Of a DNA stretch of 55,859 nucleotides, positions 16,474 through 25,132 are shown in pieces. Position numbers and translations under genes: made by a program. Origin of the DNA: an uncultured Methanomicrobiales archaeon (GTDB taxonomy: Archaea > Halobacteriota > Methanomicrobia > Methanomicrobiales > Methanospirillaceae). The notes below the pieces were generated by a model, which searched no databases, was not told the origin of the DNA, and saw nothing but the letters and a program-made list of their open reading frames with translations. How positions within the stretch are numbered: the first letter of the stretch is position 1; the number at the start of each line of letters is the position of its first letter. The stretch covers positions 1-55,859 of the forward strand of contig CAIULN010000040.1 of NCBI GenBank assembly GCA_903900025.1, given 5' to 3'.

Positions 16474-16740
16474 CCCATCCACACCATCAACTTCTCCTTT
16501 CCTGAGGACAAAGCCCGCCACGATCGTATGGGTGCGCTCGTCACACAGATGCTGCAATCCATATCTACCCTGATGGCGAGAAATGGATTTCGAAAAGAAC
16601 TCATCAGAGTTCTTCGATTACTGAACAATAGCGGTCTTCTGCCCATACGGGCGAAGACTGCTTTGAGAAGAAATCGTCCGATTTCTTCGGGGAAATTGCA
16701 GGACGCCAAAAGAAGAGCATGTGCATTCCCGTTCTGTTCT
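16474..16740 (+). pseudogene. R-M protein C-terminal remnant interrupted by the hairpin repeat (second site)
   Basis: The frame starting near 16426 reads INFSFPEDKARHDRMGALVT then QML, the segment preceding the C-terminus in Eco57I-type enzymes. It then enters the hairpin repeat (copy B) and leaves it at KLQDAK, after which homology is lost. Only about 25 family residues survive, so it is a relic. Together with 13136-13441 it shows the same repeat sitting at the same codon position of two gene copies. Confidence 0.6.
16548..16709 (+). repeat. Multi-hairpin repeat element, copy B
   Basis: Second copy of the 162-bp element at 13141-13302. Stems are retained: AAGAACTC-ATCA-GAGTTCTT, GCGGTCTTCTGCCC-ATAC-GGGCGAAGACTGC, and a perfect 10-bp GAAGAAATCG-TC-CGATTTCTTC. 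At the one stem base that differs in the last hairpin, copy A has a G:T wobble where copy B has A:T, so pairing is preserved. Confidence 0.7.
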
Positions 16741-16843
16741 TTCTCACACTGCTCCCGCAACACTATCTCGCTGGGCTGGAAACGGCATAGCAGCCTAAAA
16801 AATAGACAAGTTATCAGGTATGAAATTTGAAACAGGTATCTAT

Positions 16844-17132
16844 CAGAGAAACCCTACCCGATATAACTCAATTCGTCGTTGCTCTGGATCTTCTCGCCCT
16901 CAATCAGCCCCTCGATCATCCGCTCCATCTCCGCGGCCCGGTCGTTGAGCTGGGTCGGGTCGACCGTCACGTTCAGGAGGCTGCAGAGGACGGAAAGGAC
17001 GCTGGTGGCGCTCCGGGGGTCGACGAGGTAGCCGCTCGTTTCGCCCATGAGGCAGACGGCATCGATGTTCCGCAGGGCGCCAAGCCCGAGCAGGAGCCCT
17101 GCCGCGCCGACAATGCCGCCGCCGGGCTCGTC
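16844..17132 (-). repeat. 289-bp direct repeat, copy 2 (within the intact PAC2 gene)
   Basis: The counterpart of 12847-13135, lying within the 3' end of the intact PAC2-family gene and about 10 bp beyond its stop. Same orientation, offset exactly 3997 bp, no indels. Confidence 0.9.
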
Positions 17133-17612
17133 CCGCTGGAAGACAACCCCTGCCGCCTCGAGCTCTTCGCGCAGTTCCGGCCGGTTGAGTGCCCCGAGCA
17201 CCCGCGGTTCGTCGACAAAGTGCCCGACACCGAAACCGCCAAGCGTGTAGATCCGCTGGATGCCGAGCTCTGCGGCGATCTCGAGGTACTGGTCGGTGAG
17301 GATGTAGTGCCCTTCGTTGGAGGTGCTCTGGTAGTCGCCGACCAAAAAGACAACGTCCTGGTTCTCGGCATGGTACAGGTACAGTTCATTCCGTACCAGC
17401 CGGACAACCCCGTTCTCCTCGATGATGACATGGGGCGGGAAGTAGATGGAGTGGATCTCGGCAATCTTCTCGGCGCACAGCATGTGGATCATGTATTCCG
17501 CGACGAGCTTTCCCACCTGACCGATGCCCGGCAGCCCCTCGACCATCACAGGACTGAGAAGCTTCCGCTCCTTAAAACTGTCAAAAAACCGGACGCTGAT
17601 GTCCTCGATCAC
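16854..17612 (-). CDS. PAC2-family proteasome-assembly-chaperone-like protein
   Basis: A 252-residue PAC2-fold protein: VMVEGLPGIGQVGKLVAEY near the N-terminus, then IYTLGGFGVGHFVDEPRVLG and GGGIVGAAGLLLGLG. Archaeal PAC2 proteins are ATP-grasp-associated or proteasome-assembly-like; exact function is unsettled. The open frame extends upstream to 17702, but the GTG at 17612 overlaps the Nop10 stop as GTGA, the usual coupled start in this operon, and gives a family-length protein. It is the last gene of the aIF2-alpha/Nop10/PAC2 operon. Its 3' end has been duplicated at 12847-13135. Confidence 0.85.
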   Translation of the reverse strand: MIEDISVRFFDSFKERKLLSPVMVEGLPGIGQVGKLVAEYMIHMLCAEKIAEIHSIYFPPHVIIEENGVVRLVRNELYLYHAENQDVVFLVGDYQSTSNEGHYILTDQYLEIAAELGIQRIYTLGGFGVGHFVDEPRVLGALNRPELREELEAAGVVFQRDEPGGGIVGAAGLLLGLGALRNIDAVCLMGETSGYLVDPRSATSVLSVLCSLLNVTVDPTQLNDRAAEMERMIEGLIEGEKIQSNDELSYIG

Positions 17613-17758
17613 CGCACCATCCTCCGGTACTTCCCGTACTTGTCTTCCGGTGAGAAACGAGCGGGGTGCGCTGTCACGGTCGGTGCACCGCAGGCAGGGC
17701 ACGTCACCGAGAGCGTATACGTCCGGTCAACAGGACATCGCCGTATCCGCCCGGTCAT
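17609..17758 (-). CDS. nop10: Ribosome biogenesis protein Nop10
   Basis: A 49-residue zinc protein, easily missed because of its size: MTGRIRRCPVDRTYTLSVTC then PACGAPTVTAHPARFSPEDK, ending KYRRMVR. The C-x8-type spacing between CPVDRTYTL and CPACG and the YGKYRR tail are diagnostic. It is a core subunit of H/ACA ribonucleoproteins that guide pseudouridylation of rRNA. It overlaps the aIF2-alpha stop by 4 bp and the PAC2 start by 4 bp. Confidence 0.93.
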   Translation of the reverse strand: MTGRIRRCPVDRTYTLSVTCPACGAPTVTAHPARFSPEDKYGKYRRMVR

Positions 17759-18543
17759 TGGCTCTTCCCTGACTTGGGTTTTTTGACAAGGCTCCCCTCG
17801 CCGCCTGCCTTTTCCACGACCGCAATGGCGAGGTTCGCCGCCTTCTCGAGCGCTTTTTCTGCTTTCTTGTAATCCGGCGCAGTCACCTTGATCCGGTAGG
17901 TGGGGGCACCGAGGTAGAGGAGTTCGATATCGACATCCGCAATCTTGACCTCGGCACTTTTGAGCGCTTTTTTGATCACGGAGACCCCGTCCGGCTGCGT
18001 GCAGGTGAGGACAAGGTGGCCGGTCACATCGACTTTCGGGACTTTCACATTCTCGCGTGCCACCTGCATCAGTGCATCGCCCGCCTTCGTTGAGAGCCCG
18101 AGTTTTTGTATCACCGGTTCGCCTTCGATGACGATATCCTCAAAAACAGGATAGAGGGCGCCGTATAGTTCCAGGATCGCGTTCTCGATAGGCAGGGCAG
18201 GCTCATCGGCCGCTTTTGCGACAAAACCGATCCACTTTTTTGCCTTGCTCTCGTTCTTCCACTCGCGGATCTTCTCCCGCCGCTGGTGCTCGTTGACGTC
18301 TTTTAAGGAAAGATCGATATGCCCGCGGTTCCTGTCAACGTTGAGGACCTTGCAGACAATCTTCTGCCCTTCACGGATATGGTCGCGGATGTACTTGATC
18401 CAGCCGGTCGCAATCTCAGAGATGGGGATGAGGCCCTGCCGCCCGCCATATTCGTCCAGAGAAACGAACGCAACAAAATCTTTTACGTTCTCGACGGTGC
18501 AGACGACAAGTTCCGATTCCTGCGGCCACTCCCTGTCCTGCAT
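17755..18543 (-). CDS. eif2a: Translation initiation factor aIF2 subunit alpha
   Basis: A 262-residue protein with an N-terminal S1 domain (ESELVVCTVENVKDFVAFVS, EYGGRQGLIPISEI, GHIDLSLKDV), a helical middle and a C-terminal alpha/beta domain, matching aIF2-alpha. With the beta and gamma subunits it delivers initiator Met-tRNA to the 30S subunit. It is followed by nop10 with an ATGA overlap and preceded by S27e, a conserved archaeal order. Confidence 0.95.
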   Translation of the reverse strand: MQDREWPQESELVVCTVENVKDFVAFVSLDEYGGRQGLIPISEIATGWIKYIRDHIREGQKIVCKVLNVDRNRGHIDLSLKDVNEHQRREKIREWKNESKAKKWIGFVAKAADEPALPIENAILELYGALYPVFEDIVIEGEPVIQKLGLSTKAGDALMQVARENVKVPKVDVTGHLVLTCTQPDGVSVIKKALKSAEVKIADVDIELLYLGAPTYRIKVTAPDYKKAEKALEKAANLAIAVVEKAGGEGSLVKKPKSGKSQ

Positions 18544-18553
18544 ATCGCCACAA

Positions 18554-18742
18554 TCACTTGAGATCTGCTACGATCTCAGCCTTGAAATTCGCCTTCCCGC
18601 CGGTAGGGACTGCGAGCTCTTTTCCACAGACCACGCAGTTCACAACAGTACTTGCCTTCTCAAAGACAGTCTGTTCGTTCTCGCAGTCCGGACACTTCAC
18701 TTTAAAAAACCTGCTCCGGTTCTCCCGAATCACACGTACCAT
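18554..18742 (-). CDS. rps27e: 30S ribosomal protein S27e
   Basis: A 62-residue zinc-ribbon ribosomal protein: VKCPDCENEQTVF and VVNCVVCGKELAVPTGGKA carry the two CxxC pairs. Two ATGs are possible (18748 and 18742). GGAG lies only 3 nt before the first but 9 nt before the second, and family members start MVR, so 18742 is chosen. Confidence 0.94.
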   Translation of the reverse strand: MVRVIRENRSRFFKVKCPDCENEQTVFEKASTVVNCVVCGKELAVPTGGKANFKAEIVADLK

Positions 18743-18748
18743 GCACAT

Positions 18749-19021
18749 TCACTCCGTCAGTTCAAACTTTGCAACCCGGTATCCTTTCCGGAGGTGCGCC
18801 TTCCCGCACTTGACGCAGCGGTAGCGCACGTTGATCTTCTTTGTCGGCTTGTCGCCGCCCGGCACCTTGGAGAACTTGCCCATGTTGCCCACCGTTCCCC
18901 GGCGCGCTTTCTGCCGGTCGATCCAGTGCAGACCCGTCGTCTTACCCTTCTTCACTTTCTCGACCTCGTGCACCTGATGAGTCCTGCAAAAGGGGCAGTA
19001 CGTCTTGAATTTTGCTGGCAT
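18749..19021 (-). CDS. rpl44e: 50S ribosomal protein L44e
   Basis: A 90-residue zinc-binding ribosomal protein: [20 protein letters not shown] at the start and [16 protein letters not shown] near the end supply two CxxC pairs. The frame is open further upstream to 19060, but [12 protein letters not shown] is the universal N-terminus, placing the start at 19021. It abuts S27e. Confidence 0.95.
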   Translation of the reverse strand: MPAKFKTYCPFCRTHQVHEVEKVKKGKTTGLHWIDRQKARRGTVGNMGKFSKVPGGDKPTKKINVRYRCVKCGKAHLRKGYRVAKFELTE

Positions 19022-19062
19022 TTTCACAAAAATTACCCCGTTTATGGTATCGAATACCAATA

Positions 19063-19710
19063 CTATTTACTAAGATTCATATTTAAGGCTATGTTGCGCT
19101 CGACAAGGACCTCCGCATTCCGCTCCGGCAGGGTCGCGATATCCCCTTTTTCGAGCTGGTAAATCCTCCCGTCAACCCCCATGAATGCGTCCATATCCGC
19201 AAGCACCCGGACGAGTGCATACGGGGGGGATAGTGGCGCAGGGGCTGGCGCTGCGGCAGGACCCGCTCCCTGGAAAAAAACCTGTTCCGGTGCATTGGCG
19301 GGAGCCGCCTCATGCCCGAGCGGGAGTGACTGGCGGATCTCTGCAAGAAGTGCCCCCTGACAGGTGCCAATCGCACTGGTGATCCGGTCGAACATCTCAT
19401 GCTCGGGCGGGATCATCTTTTTTATCTCATCCCGTTCGATGTAATTTCCCTGCGCCTGGCTGTCGGCGAGGGAAAGGATCTTTTTTGTGCGGATGACAAA
19501 GAGGTCGTGGGCGGTTTCCCGGATGCTCAGGGTCTCCTCGATCCGTGCACGGGCTTCATCGGAGAACGGGTCATCAATTGCGTACACTTTTTCAAGGAGC
19601 GATGAGACGGCAGCGTGGGTCTTGGTGAATAGATCCTGCGGAATCAGTGTCAGCCGTGCCGTCTCACGCTCTGAGAGGAGCACCTTTCGCAGGTCATCAA
19701 GCCCCGCCAT
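19063..19710 (-). CDS. Archaeal GINS complex subunit (Gins51-type)
   Basis: A 215-residue protein whose helical N-terminal domain (about 1-130) is joined by an Ala/Pro-rich linker ([13 protein letters not shown]) to a small beta domain ending in [13 protein letters not shown]. This A-then-B arrangement is that of Gins51/Sld5-like subunits. GINS joins the MCM helicase and the Cdc45/RecJ protein in the archaeal replisome. The position directly behind priS is the usual euryarchaeal arrangement and supports the call. Confidence 0.8.
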   Translation of the reverse strand: MAGLDDLRKVLLSERETARLTLIPQDLFTKTHAAVSSLLEKVYAIDDPFSDEARARIEETLSIRETAHDLFVIRTKKILSLADSQAQGNYIERDEIKKMIPPEHEMFDRITSAIGTCQGALLAEIRQSLPLGHEAAPANAPEQVFFQGAGPAAAPAPAPLSPPYALVRVLADMDAFMGVDGRIYQLEKGDIATLPERNAEVLVERNIALNMNLSK

Positions 19711-19719
19711 CTGTAAGCC

Positions 19720-20853
19720 TCACGCAATCTCCGCCATGCCGCGGCAGCAGAGAAAGACTGCCACTGCTTCGGGTACTGTAGTGATACCCTTTGCACACTG
19801 ATAAGTGCTTCCGAGCATCGGCACCGTGATCGCATTCCGCAGGTCGAGCCTGACGTCACGCGTCCCGAACACCACTGCATCGACCAGGGGTTCGAATGCC
19901 GCAAGGTTCCGCGCCTCGATCTGCTGCACCTGCATCCCGCTCCCGCCATGTAATGAGGTGGGCATCCGGATCAGCCGTTTGGTGTCGGTGGTCACCGGTT
20001 CGTCGGCGAGTGCTGCCCGTGCAAGGAGCCGTTTTTTGAACTCGCCTTCTTCTGCCGATACGATCTCGGTGAGCCCCCGGAATTTTTTGAGCAGGTGGTG
20101 TGTCGGGGTGTGCGTAATCTCGGCGATGATGACCTCGCGCTGTTTCATGAGATCTTCGGCGATCACCTTCCCGATACCCCCGATGGTCGCAAGGTGGGCG
20201 AATGCCTCCTTGTGTGGGAGCGTCCCGAGCCACTGCAGGTACCCGGCCAGTGTTTCACGGTAGCGCATGTGCCAGCCGTTGTGCAATCCTGCGGATTTCG
20301 CGAGCATCGCAGCCGGATCGATCCCGATCCCGCAGACATAATCGATCATCTCGCGGCGCTCCGCGCTCCCCCACGAGCGGAATGCAATGTCCTTCACATG
20401 GAGGTGGTAGCCGCGGCCGCCGGAAAAGACAATCGCGATGGTCTTTGGATCGATGCCAAACTCGTCGGTCAGCATCAAAAGGAGTTTTTCTGTCTCCTCT
20501 TTTACGCGCCGGAGCATGATATCATAGGGTCCCCGCATGAGGTGATCAGCGTCGAGGTCGAAGATGAGATCCGCGCCCAGCCAGCGCTTGTCCTTCATCG
20601 TGGGGGCGTTTGGCTCCTCGTAGTAGGCGCTTGAGTAATAGGCGTGTGCGGGGACAAGGTTCCTGACATAATCGAAGAGCTCGTCCCTGCCGGCAAACCC
20701 GATGTGGCGGTGCATGTGGATCTCGGGGAAGCCGGGCGATAACAGGACAAAACCCCACTCCCGCTGTTCGATGGAGGGGGGGGCGACCAGCACGGCTTTT
20801 TTGTAATAGTCAGCAAAGCGCTGCCGGACAAATTCGAGCGTCGCCGGTTTCAT
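19720..20853 (-). CDS. priS: DNA primase small (catalytic) subunit PriS
   Basis: A 377-residue primase. ADLIFDLDADHL holds the catalytic acid pair, IVFSGGRGYHLHVKD is the conserved SGGRG/H block, and the C-terminus carries RLIRMPTSLHGGSG. It synthesises RNA/DNA primers together with PriL. The open frame extends 33 codons further upstream, but MKPATLEFVRQRFADYY is the family N-terminus. Its ATG overlaps the Elp3 stop by one base (TGATG-type coupling). Confidence 0.95.
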   Translation of the reverse strand: MKPATLEFVRQRFADYYKKAVLVAPPSIEQREWGFVLLSPGFPEIHMHRHIGFAGRDELFDYVRNLVPAHAYYSSAYYEEPNAPTMKDKRWLGADLIFDLDADHLMRGPYDIMLRRVKEETEKLLLMLTDEFGIDPKTIAIVFSGGRGYHLHVKDIAFRSWGSAERREMIDYVCGIGIDPAAMLAKSAGLHNGWHMRYRETLAGYLQWLGTLPHKEAFAHLATIGGIGKVIAEDLMKQREVIIAEITHTPTHHLLKKFRGLTEIVSAEEGEFKKRLLARAALADEPVTTDTKRLIRMPTSLHGGSGMQVQQIEARNLAAFEPLVDAVVFGTRDVRLDLRNAITVPMLGSTYQCAKGITTVPEAVAVFLCCRGMAEIA

Positions 20854-22430
20854 CAGAGCTCCCTGATCATGTATGGCCCTGTCCGCACATATCCCTGCCT
20901 TTGGTAGTAGGGCCGGACACCAATGCCGCTCATGACGGCGATCCGGCGGCAACCTGCATCGCGTGCGATCCCTTCGGCGTGCGCGAGGAGCGCCTTTCCG
21001 TAACTCCGGTGCTGGTACTCGTCCTCCTCGCCGTATTTCCCGAGCGGCACGATGTGGCCGTACACATGGAGCTCACGCAGCAGGGCGGCTCCTTCCAGTT
21101 CCAGAGAAAAGACAGAAGAGGGAACCCGCAGGCGGGCAAACCCGATCAGCGAATCGCCGGATACCGCGGAGACAAAATGTTCCTGCCCCCCACAGCATTC
21201 GTACCGGAGTGACCCGATCTCGGGCTGTGCAATTGAGGGCAGGCGCCCAATCTCCCGGCACCGTATGCAGCGGCAGCGTTTCCCGGACTCGCGCAGCCGG
21301 TTCTGTGCAAGCTGGCGGAAGTTGGAGTGCCGCGACCCTGCAACGATCAGTTTTGCGGGAATGTCCCGCTGGATCCGCTGGAGCCGCGTGTACTCCGGGA
21401 TCAGCGATTTTGCATACGCGATCAGGTCGATGAGGACGTCCTCGCTGTACGGGGCGTACCCGCCCCCCTGCCAGAGCGCCTCGATCCCGGAGCCGGGTGT
21501 GACGAGTGTCGGGTAAATCTTGAGAAAGTCCGGCCGGAAGCGGGGATCGGAAAAGATGGTTTCAAACATCGTGCGATCCGATGCAGGATCGGCGCCCGGA
21601 AGGTTCGGCATGACGTGAAAGCCGACTTTGAGCCCCGCGTCACGCAGCAGCCGGTTTGCCTCAACGGTATCGGCCACGGTGCAGCCCCGCCGGTTCACCT
21701 GCAGGATGCGGTCGTCCGTGTGCTGGACACCCAGCTCGACCTTGGTCACGCCCAGCCCGAGCATGCTCCCGATGTGCCCGCGCCGGCTCCAGTCGGGGCG
21801 GGTCTCGAACGTAATGGCAACGCAGCGGACATCCGCCCGTTCATTTGCAGCACTCACCTTTTCAAAATCAGGAACGGCTTCCCCTTCTGGTGATGTGGCG
21901 GGATACTCGTTCATTGCCTGGACACAACGGGAGACAAACCAGTGCTGGTACTCCGGAGGCCGGGCGGTCATCGTGCCCCCCATCACGATCAGCTCGGCCT
22001 TGTCCACGCGGTGACCGAGCAGCTCGAACTGCGCAAGGCGTGCCTGCACCTGGCGGTACGGGTCGTAGCCGTGCTCGCGGGCGCGCAGTGCGGCAGGCTC
22101 CTCTCCCGTGTAGCTCTGGGGGGATTGAAAGGGGTGATGGGGGCCGCCCGGGCATGGCACGCACTTGCCGTGCGGGCAGGGGGCCGGGGACGTCATCACG
22201 GCAATCGGCGCCACGCCGGAGAGCGTGCGGGTGGGCTTGACGAGGAGCAGGCGGCGCAACTGTTCCCTCTCGCCAGGGAGTGCTGCAGCAAGGAGCGCGG
22301 AGTTCTTGGGGACTGCAAAAAGGCCGTATCTCCTGCACGCATCGATCTTGACAGAAACGATCCGTTCGTCACCGGGCCGGAGGGAGATGATGCGGGAGAT
22401 GATCTCCCGGTACACCTCCGCCTCGTCCAT
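20853..22430 (-). CDS. elp3: Elp3-family tRNA U34 modification enzyme (radical SAM plus GNAT)
   Basis: About 525 residues. The radical SAM motif CPHGKCVPCPGGP lies near the N-terminus, and a C-terminal acetyltransferase domain ends in YGKALLAHAEGIARDAG and a PYYQRQGY motif. Elp3 adds a carboxymethyl group to the wobble uridine of tRNAs using acetyl-CoA. The open frame allows an ATG at 22454, but MDEAEVYREI starting at 22430 is the typical N-terminus and avoids overlap with the upstream UPF0058 gene. The gene leads a minus-strand run of replication and translation genes. Confidence 0.92.
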   Translation of the reverse strand: MDEAEVYREIISRIISLRPGDERIVSVKIDACRRYGLFAVPKNSALLAAALPGEREQLRRLLLVKPTRTLSGVAPIAVMTSPAPCPHGKCVPCPGGPHHPFQSPQSYTGEEPAALRAREHGYDPYRQVQARLAQFELLGHRVDKAELIVMGGTMTARPPEYQHWFVSRCVQAMNEYPATSPEGEAVPDFEKVSAANERADVRCVAITFETRPDWSRRGHIGSMLGLGVTKVELGVQHTDDRILQVNRRGCTVADTVEANRLLRDAGLKVGFHVMPNLPGADPASDRTMFETIFSDPRFRPDFLKIYPTLVTPGSGIEALWQGGGYAPYSEDVLIDLIAYAKSLIPEYTRLQRIQRDIPAKLIVAGSRHSNFRQLAQNRLRESGKRCRCIRCREIGRLPSIAQPEIGSLRYECCGGQEHFVSAVSGDSLIGFARLRVPSSVFSLELEGAALLRELHVYGHIVPLGKYGEEDEYQHRSYGKALLAHAEGIARDAGCRRIAVMSGIGVRPYYQRQGYVRTGPYMIREL

Positions 22431-22437
22431 AACAGGT

Positions 22438-22704
22438 TTAATGTCCGGCTGCAACCCGCGGGGATGCAGCAGTTGAAGAATAGGTCACCACAGGCATGCG
22501 ATGCCCGTGGATGTGGGAGACGATCTCGTCACCCAGCACAAGGAGGGCTTCCTTGTGGGCTTTCTTATCCTTGTGAATATGGACGGGAGATATTGCAAGG
22601 GAACGATAACGGCTGGTCGGGATTTCATCGTGGGTGATACCTTCATAGTACTTTTTGATGTGGATCATCAGCATGTGGAGATGGAGTAACTCTTCTTTTT
22701 GCAC
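22438..22704 (-). CDS. UPF0058 family protein
   Basis: An 88-residue protein beginning MQKEELLHLHMLMIHIKKYY then ALSPVHIHKDKKAHKEA-like sequence, the signature of UPF0058, a small archaeal family of unknown function. Conserved His residues suggest metal or ligand binding, but this is not demonstrated. It is the first gene of the Elp3 run. Confidence 0.85.
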   Translation of the reverse strand: MQKEELLHLHMLMIHIKKYYEGITHDEIPTSRYRSLAISPVHIHKDKKAHKEALLVLGDEIVSHIHGHRMPVVTYSSTAASPRVAAGH

Positions 22705-22758
22705 ACTATCACCTTCCGCAAAAAATTACATTTCCTTTGCGGATGATATACCTTTTTG

Positions 22759-23643
22759 GTGAACTTTATATCATACTACGTACGTGCCTGTGCAACCCTG
22801 ATCGGGCTCGCAATCGGGGATGCTTTTGGCGCGCCCCTTGAGGGCTCGCCGGCACCTCTGAAGCGGGTGACCGATATGCTCCCGGGCGGCAGGCACCCAC
22901 GGGGGAAAGGTGAAGTCACTGACGATACCCTTCAGGCGCTGGCAGTTGCCGCATCGCTTGCCGCATGCCGCAGGTTCGATCCTGATGACATGATGGCCCG
23001 GTTCGTTGCCGCATACCTCACCCGCCCCCAATGGTTCGGCCCCACGTCATCCACCGTCTTTTCTCTTGTCAGGAATGGCGTCCCGGCACGGGAAGCAGCC
23101 GGTGTCGCACACGGGCTTCTGGGCGCGAGCCGGAGCAACGGCAGTGTCATGCGGGGGTTCCCCATCGGGGTCTTCTATGCCCCACGATCGGTGCCCGAGA
23201 TCAGCATCGCATGTTCGCGCCTCACCCACCATGACATGGTCGCTGCCCATTGCTCCGTGTGGCTGAACCTGATGACAAGCCTCATGTGCCGCGGCAGCCC
23301 ACGCGAGGAGGCATACCGGGTTGCCTGTGACCGTTGCCGGAATGAGGAGGTTTTTACTATGCTGGGAAACTATAAAAAATACCCTCCGGAACCCTCCCTC
23401 GACGCACTCCTCTGTTCGCACGCCGCGCTCTTCTGCTTCATGAATGCAATAACATTCGAGGACGCCCTGATCTCTGCAGTGAACCTCGGTGGCGATGCGG
23501 ACACGGTCGGCGCATGCTGCGGGGCACTCGCCGGCGCAAACTGGGGGATGGATGCTATCCCGGAACGGTGGATCAGGGATTTAGAGGATTATCCCCGAAT
23601 CAGCTCGGTCGCGTATGAACTTGCGGTGGCTGGGAAGGAGTGA
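22759..23643 (+). CDS. ADP-ribosylglycohydrolase family protein
   Basis: An all-helical enzyme of about 294 residues. The three dinuclear metal motifs are visible: LIGLAIGDAFGAPLEG near the start, GEVTDDTLQ in the middle, and NLGGDADTVGACCGALAG near the end. The family removes ADP-ribose from proteins or hydrolyses related compounds. No DraT-type transferase is adjacent, so the substrate is unknown. There is no ATG near the N-terminus; TTG at 22756 or GTG at 22759 are the only plausible starts. Confidence 0.85.
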   Translation: MNFISYYVRACATLIGLAIGDAFGAPLEGSPAPLKRVTDMLPGGRHPRGKGEVTDDTLQALAVAASLAACRRFDPDDMMARFVAAYLTRPQWFGPTSSTVFSLVRNGVPAREAAGVAHGLLGASRSNGSVMRGFPIGVFYAPRSVPEISIACSRLTHHDMVAAHCSVWLNLMTSLMCRGSPREEAYRVACDRCRNEEVFTMLGNYKKYPPEPSLDALLCSHAALFCFMNAITFEDALISAVNLGGDADTVGACCGALAGANWGMDAIPERWIRDLEDYPRISSVAYELAVAGKE

Positions 23644-23707
23644 TTGGAATAATATTTTCAGTGGTATGCATCTAAAGAAAAAGTGGAAAATTGAATCCGT
23701 GAGAGAG

Positions 23708-24511
23708 TTATACAATCCAAGTATAGTAAAAGAATGTAAAATATGTAGTCAGAAAAATTATCAATGCCTCGAAATGAATTAATAATGTCTTGTGGAAATA
23801 ATCAAGTTTATTTTCTTTTTTCAATTCCATAACCATCGGTAGAAAAACACCTGTAACAAAACCGACGGAATGCACAAAACCATTGTTTAGCCCTATACTA
23901 CTGGCAACAGAGAACATGCCTGAAACGATACCAAAAAAATCAATCATGATAACAATGATAAAATTAACAAAGATGGCAAATTGTATTGAGAATATGTAGT
24001 TCATTGTTGATTTGTAGTAATTTTCTTCGATAATTTTGAAAAACTGTGGTATTGAAGCCAAAAGAAATTGATAAACGAAATATCCTGTAAAACCAAGAGT
24101 TATCATCGAAAAACCATACGCATTAGAGAATTCCCGAACCGAACAGATATTTCCAAAATATTGAATATATAATGTAGATCCAATTATCGGGAGAATAATA
24201 AAGAGAAATACCAACATATTGCGAAACCGGGTCTTGTCTTTTTCCAAGAAGAAAATCCCGGTTATCGCGAATAGATAAGTAATGAGATTTCCAGATAGGT
24301 GAGGGAGGGTGATGTGTTCGAAATTAGTCATATATATCGAGATAATGGTAGGGTGACAGATATCGAGGATAAAAAGATCGTTAAAATTGATAAGAGATAT
24401 TGTTAAGACGATGAAGGGTGTTATTGCATATAAAAAAATGAAATGATACCACGACCACGATTGAATAGCTGATTTTTCTATTATCGATTGCAGGCTTGGA
24501 AGTTTTTTCAT
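23708..24511 (-). CDS. Rhomboid-like multi-pass membrane protein
   Basis: A 267-residue protein with about six to seven TM helices and strikingly AT-rich codon use (many Ile, Phe, Asn, Tyr) between GC-rich neighbours, suggesting recent acquisition. HLSGNLITYLF resembles the rhomboid HxxxN helix, NAYGFSMIT could hold the catalytic Ser in a Gly-x-Ser context, and FVHSVGFVTGVF fits the His-x2-Gly-x3-Gly helix. If correct it is an intramembrane serine protease, but the GxSG motif is imperfect. No adjacent substrate is apparent. Confidence 0.55.
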   Translation of the reverse strand: MKKLPSLQSIIEKSAIQSWSWYHFIFLYAITPFIVLTISLINFNDLFILDICHPTIISIYMTNFEHITLPHLSGNLITYLFAITGIFFLEKDKTRFRNMLVFLFIILPIIGSTLYIQYFGNICSVREFSNAYGFSMITLGFTGYFVYQFLLASIPQFFKIIEENYYKSTMNYIFSIQFAIFVNFIIVIMIDFFGIVSGMFSVASSIGLNNGFVHSVGFVTGVFLPMVMELKKENKLDYFHKTLLIHFEALIIFLTTYFTFFYYTWIV

Positions 24512-24680
24512 TTGACAGCACCCTTTGAGCGATTATAGCAGATGAAGGTAGCTTATGAAAAGGTACCATAGATTACGGAGAAAAGTATCTTCTTTGTTGT
24601 GCCCTTTTTAATATCTTGAAAATCCATACAGCTCTTTTTTGAAAAAATCAACAAGTCAATTTGGATTTAATTAAAAAAAT

Positions 24681-25127
24681 TCACGCCCCCCGCAGCTCAA
24701 CCAGCTTGAGCGCCCGCCCTTTTTCGCAGATATCCGGGGCGTTCCCGAGCATGTCGGTGACCACGTACTTCTCGCCTTCCACAATGCCATCGGGGTGGCA
24801 GAGATCATAGCTCCGGCAGTCCGCCTTGTTGCAGGAGACTTCGAATTTGATCTTGGAATCGACGATTGCCATCTCGGCACTGATCAGCGCGGTGACGGGC
24901 GCTTCCATCACCTCAACCGCAGTTGCACCGTTCAGGTGCACTGCGCACTCATGGTGGGTGGTGCGGACGGTGATGACCCGGTACTTCCTCCCCTTCTGCA
25001 GGTTATGGCATGCCTTTTTTACCTTGCAGGTCCCGCACTCAGGGATCTCCCCTTCGTACACGAACTCGACGCCCTGTCGTGCATGCACCGTGCCAATCAG
25101 GGTCACCTTGGTCTTTGCTTCTGCCAT
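24681..25127 (-). CDS. UPF0179 family protein
   Basis: About 148 residues starting MAEAKTKVTLIGTVHARQGV. PECGTCKVKKACHNLQKGR and NKADCRSYDLCHPDG provide six conserved cysteines, a pattern that could hold an Fe-S cluster or zinc. The family is archaeal and uncharacterised. Two ATGs are possible (25136, 25127); the second is the family start. It lies 5 bp downstream of egsA and is probably co-transcribed with it. Confidence 0.85.
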   Translation of the reverse strand: MAEAKTKVTLIGTVHARQGVEFVYEGEIPECGTCKVKKACHNLQKGRKYRVITVRTTHHECAVHLNGATAVEVMEAPVTALISAEMAIVDSKIKFEVSCNKADCRSYDLCHPDGIVEGEKYVVTDMLGNAPDICEKGRALKLVELRGA

Positions 25128-25132
25128 ACAAC

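Noticed and set aside
16827-17786. 319-codon plus-strand frame across the PAC2/Nop10 genes
   Set aside because: It runs antisense to two recognised, coupled genes and has no motif.
18245-19162. 305-codon plus-strand frame opposite aIF2-alpha, S27e and L44e
   Set aside because: Antisense to three ribosome/translation genes; no independent support.
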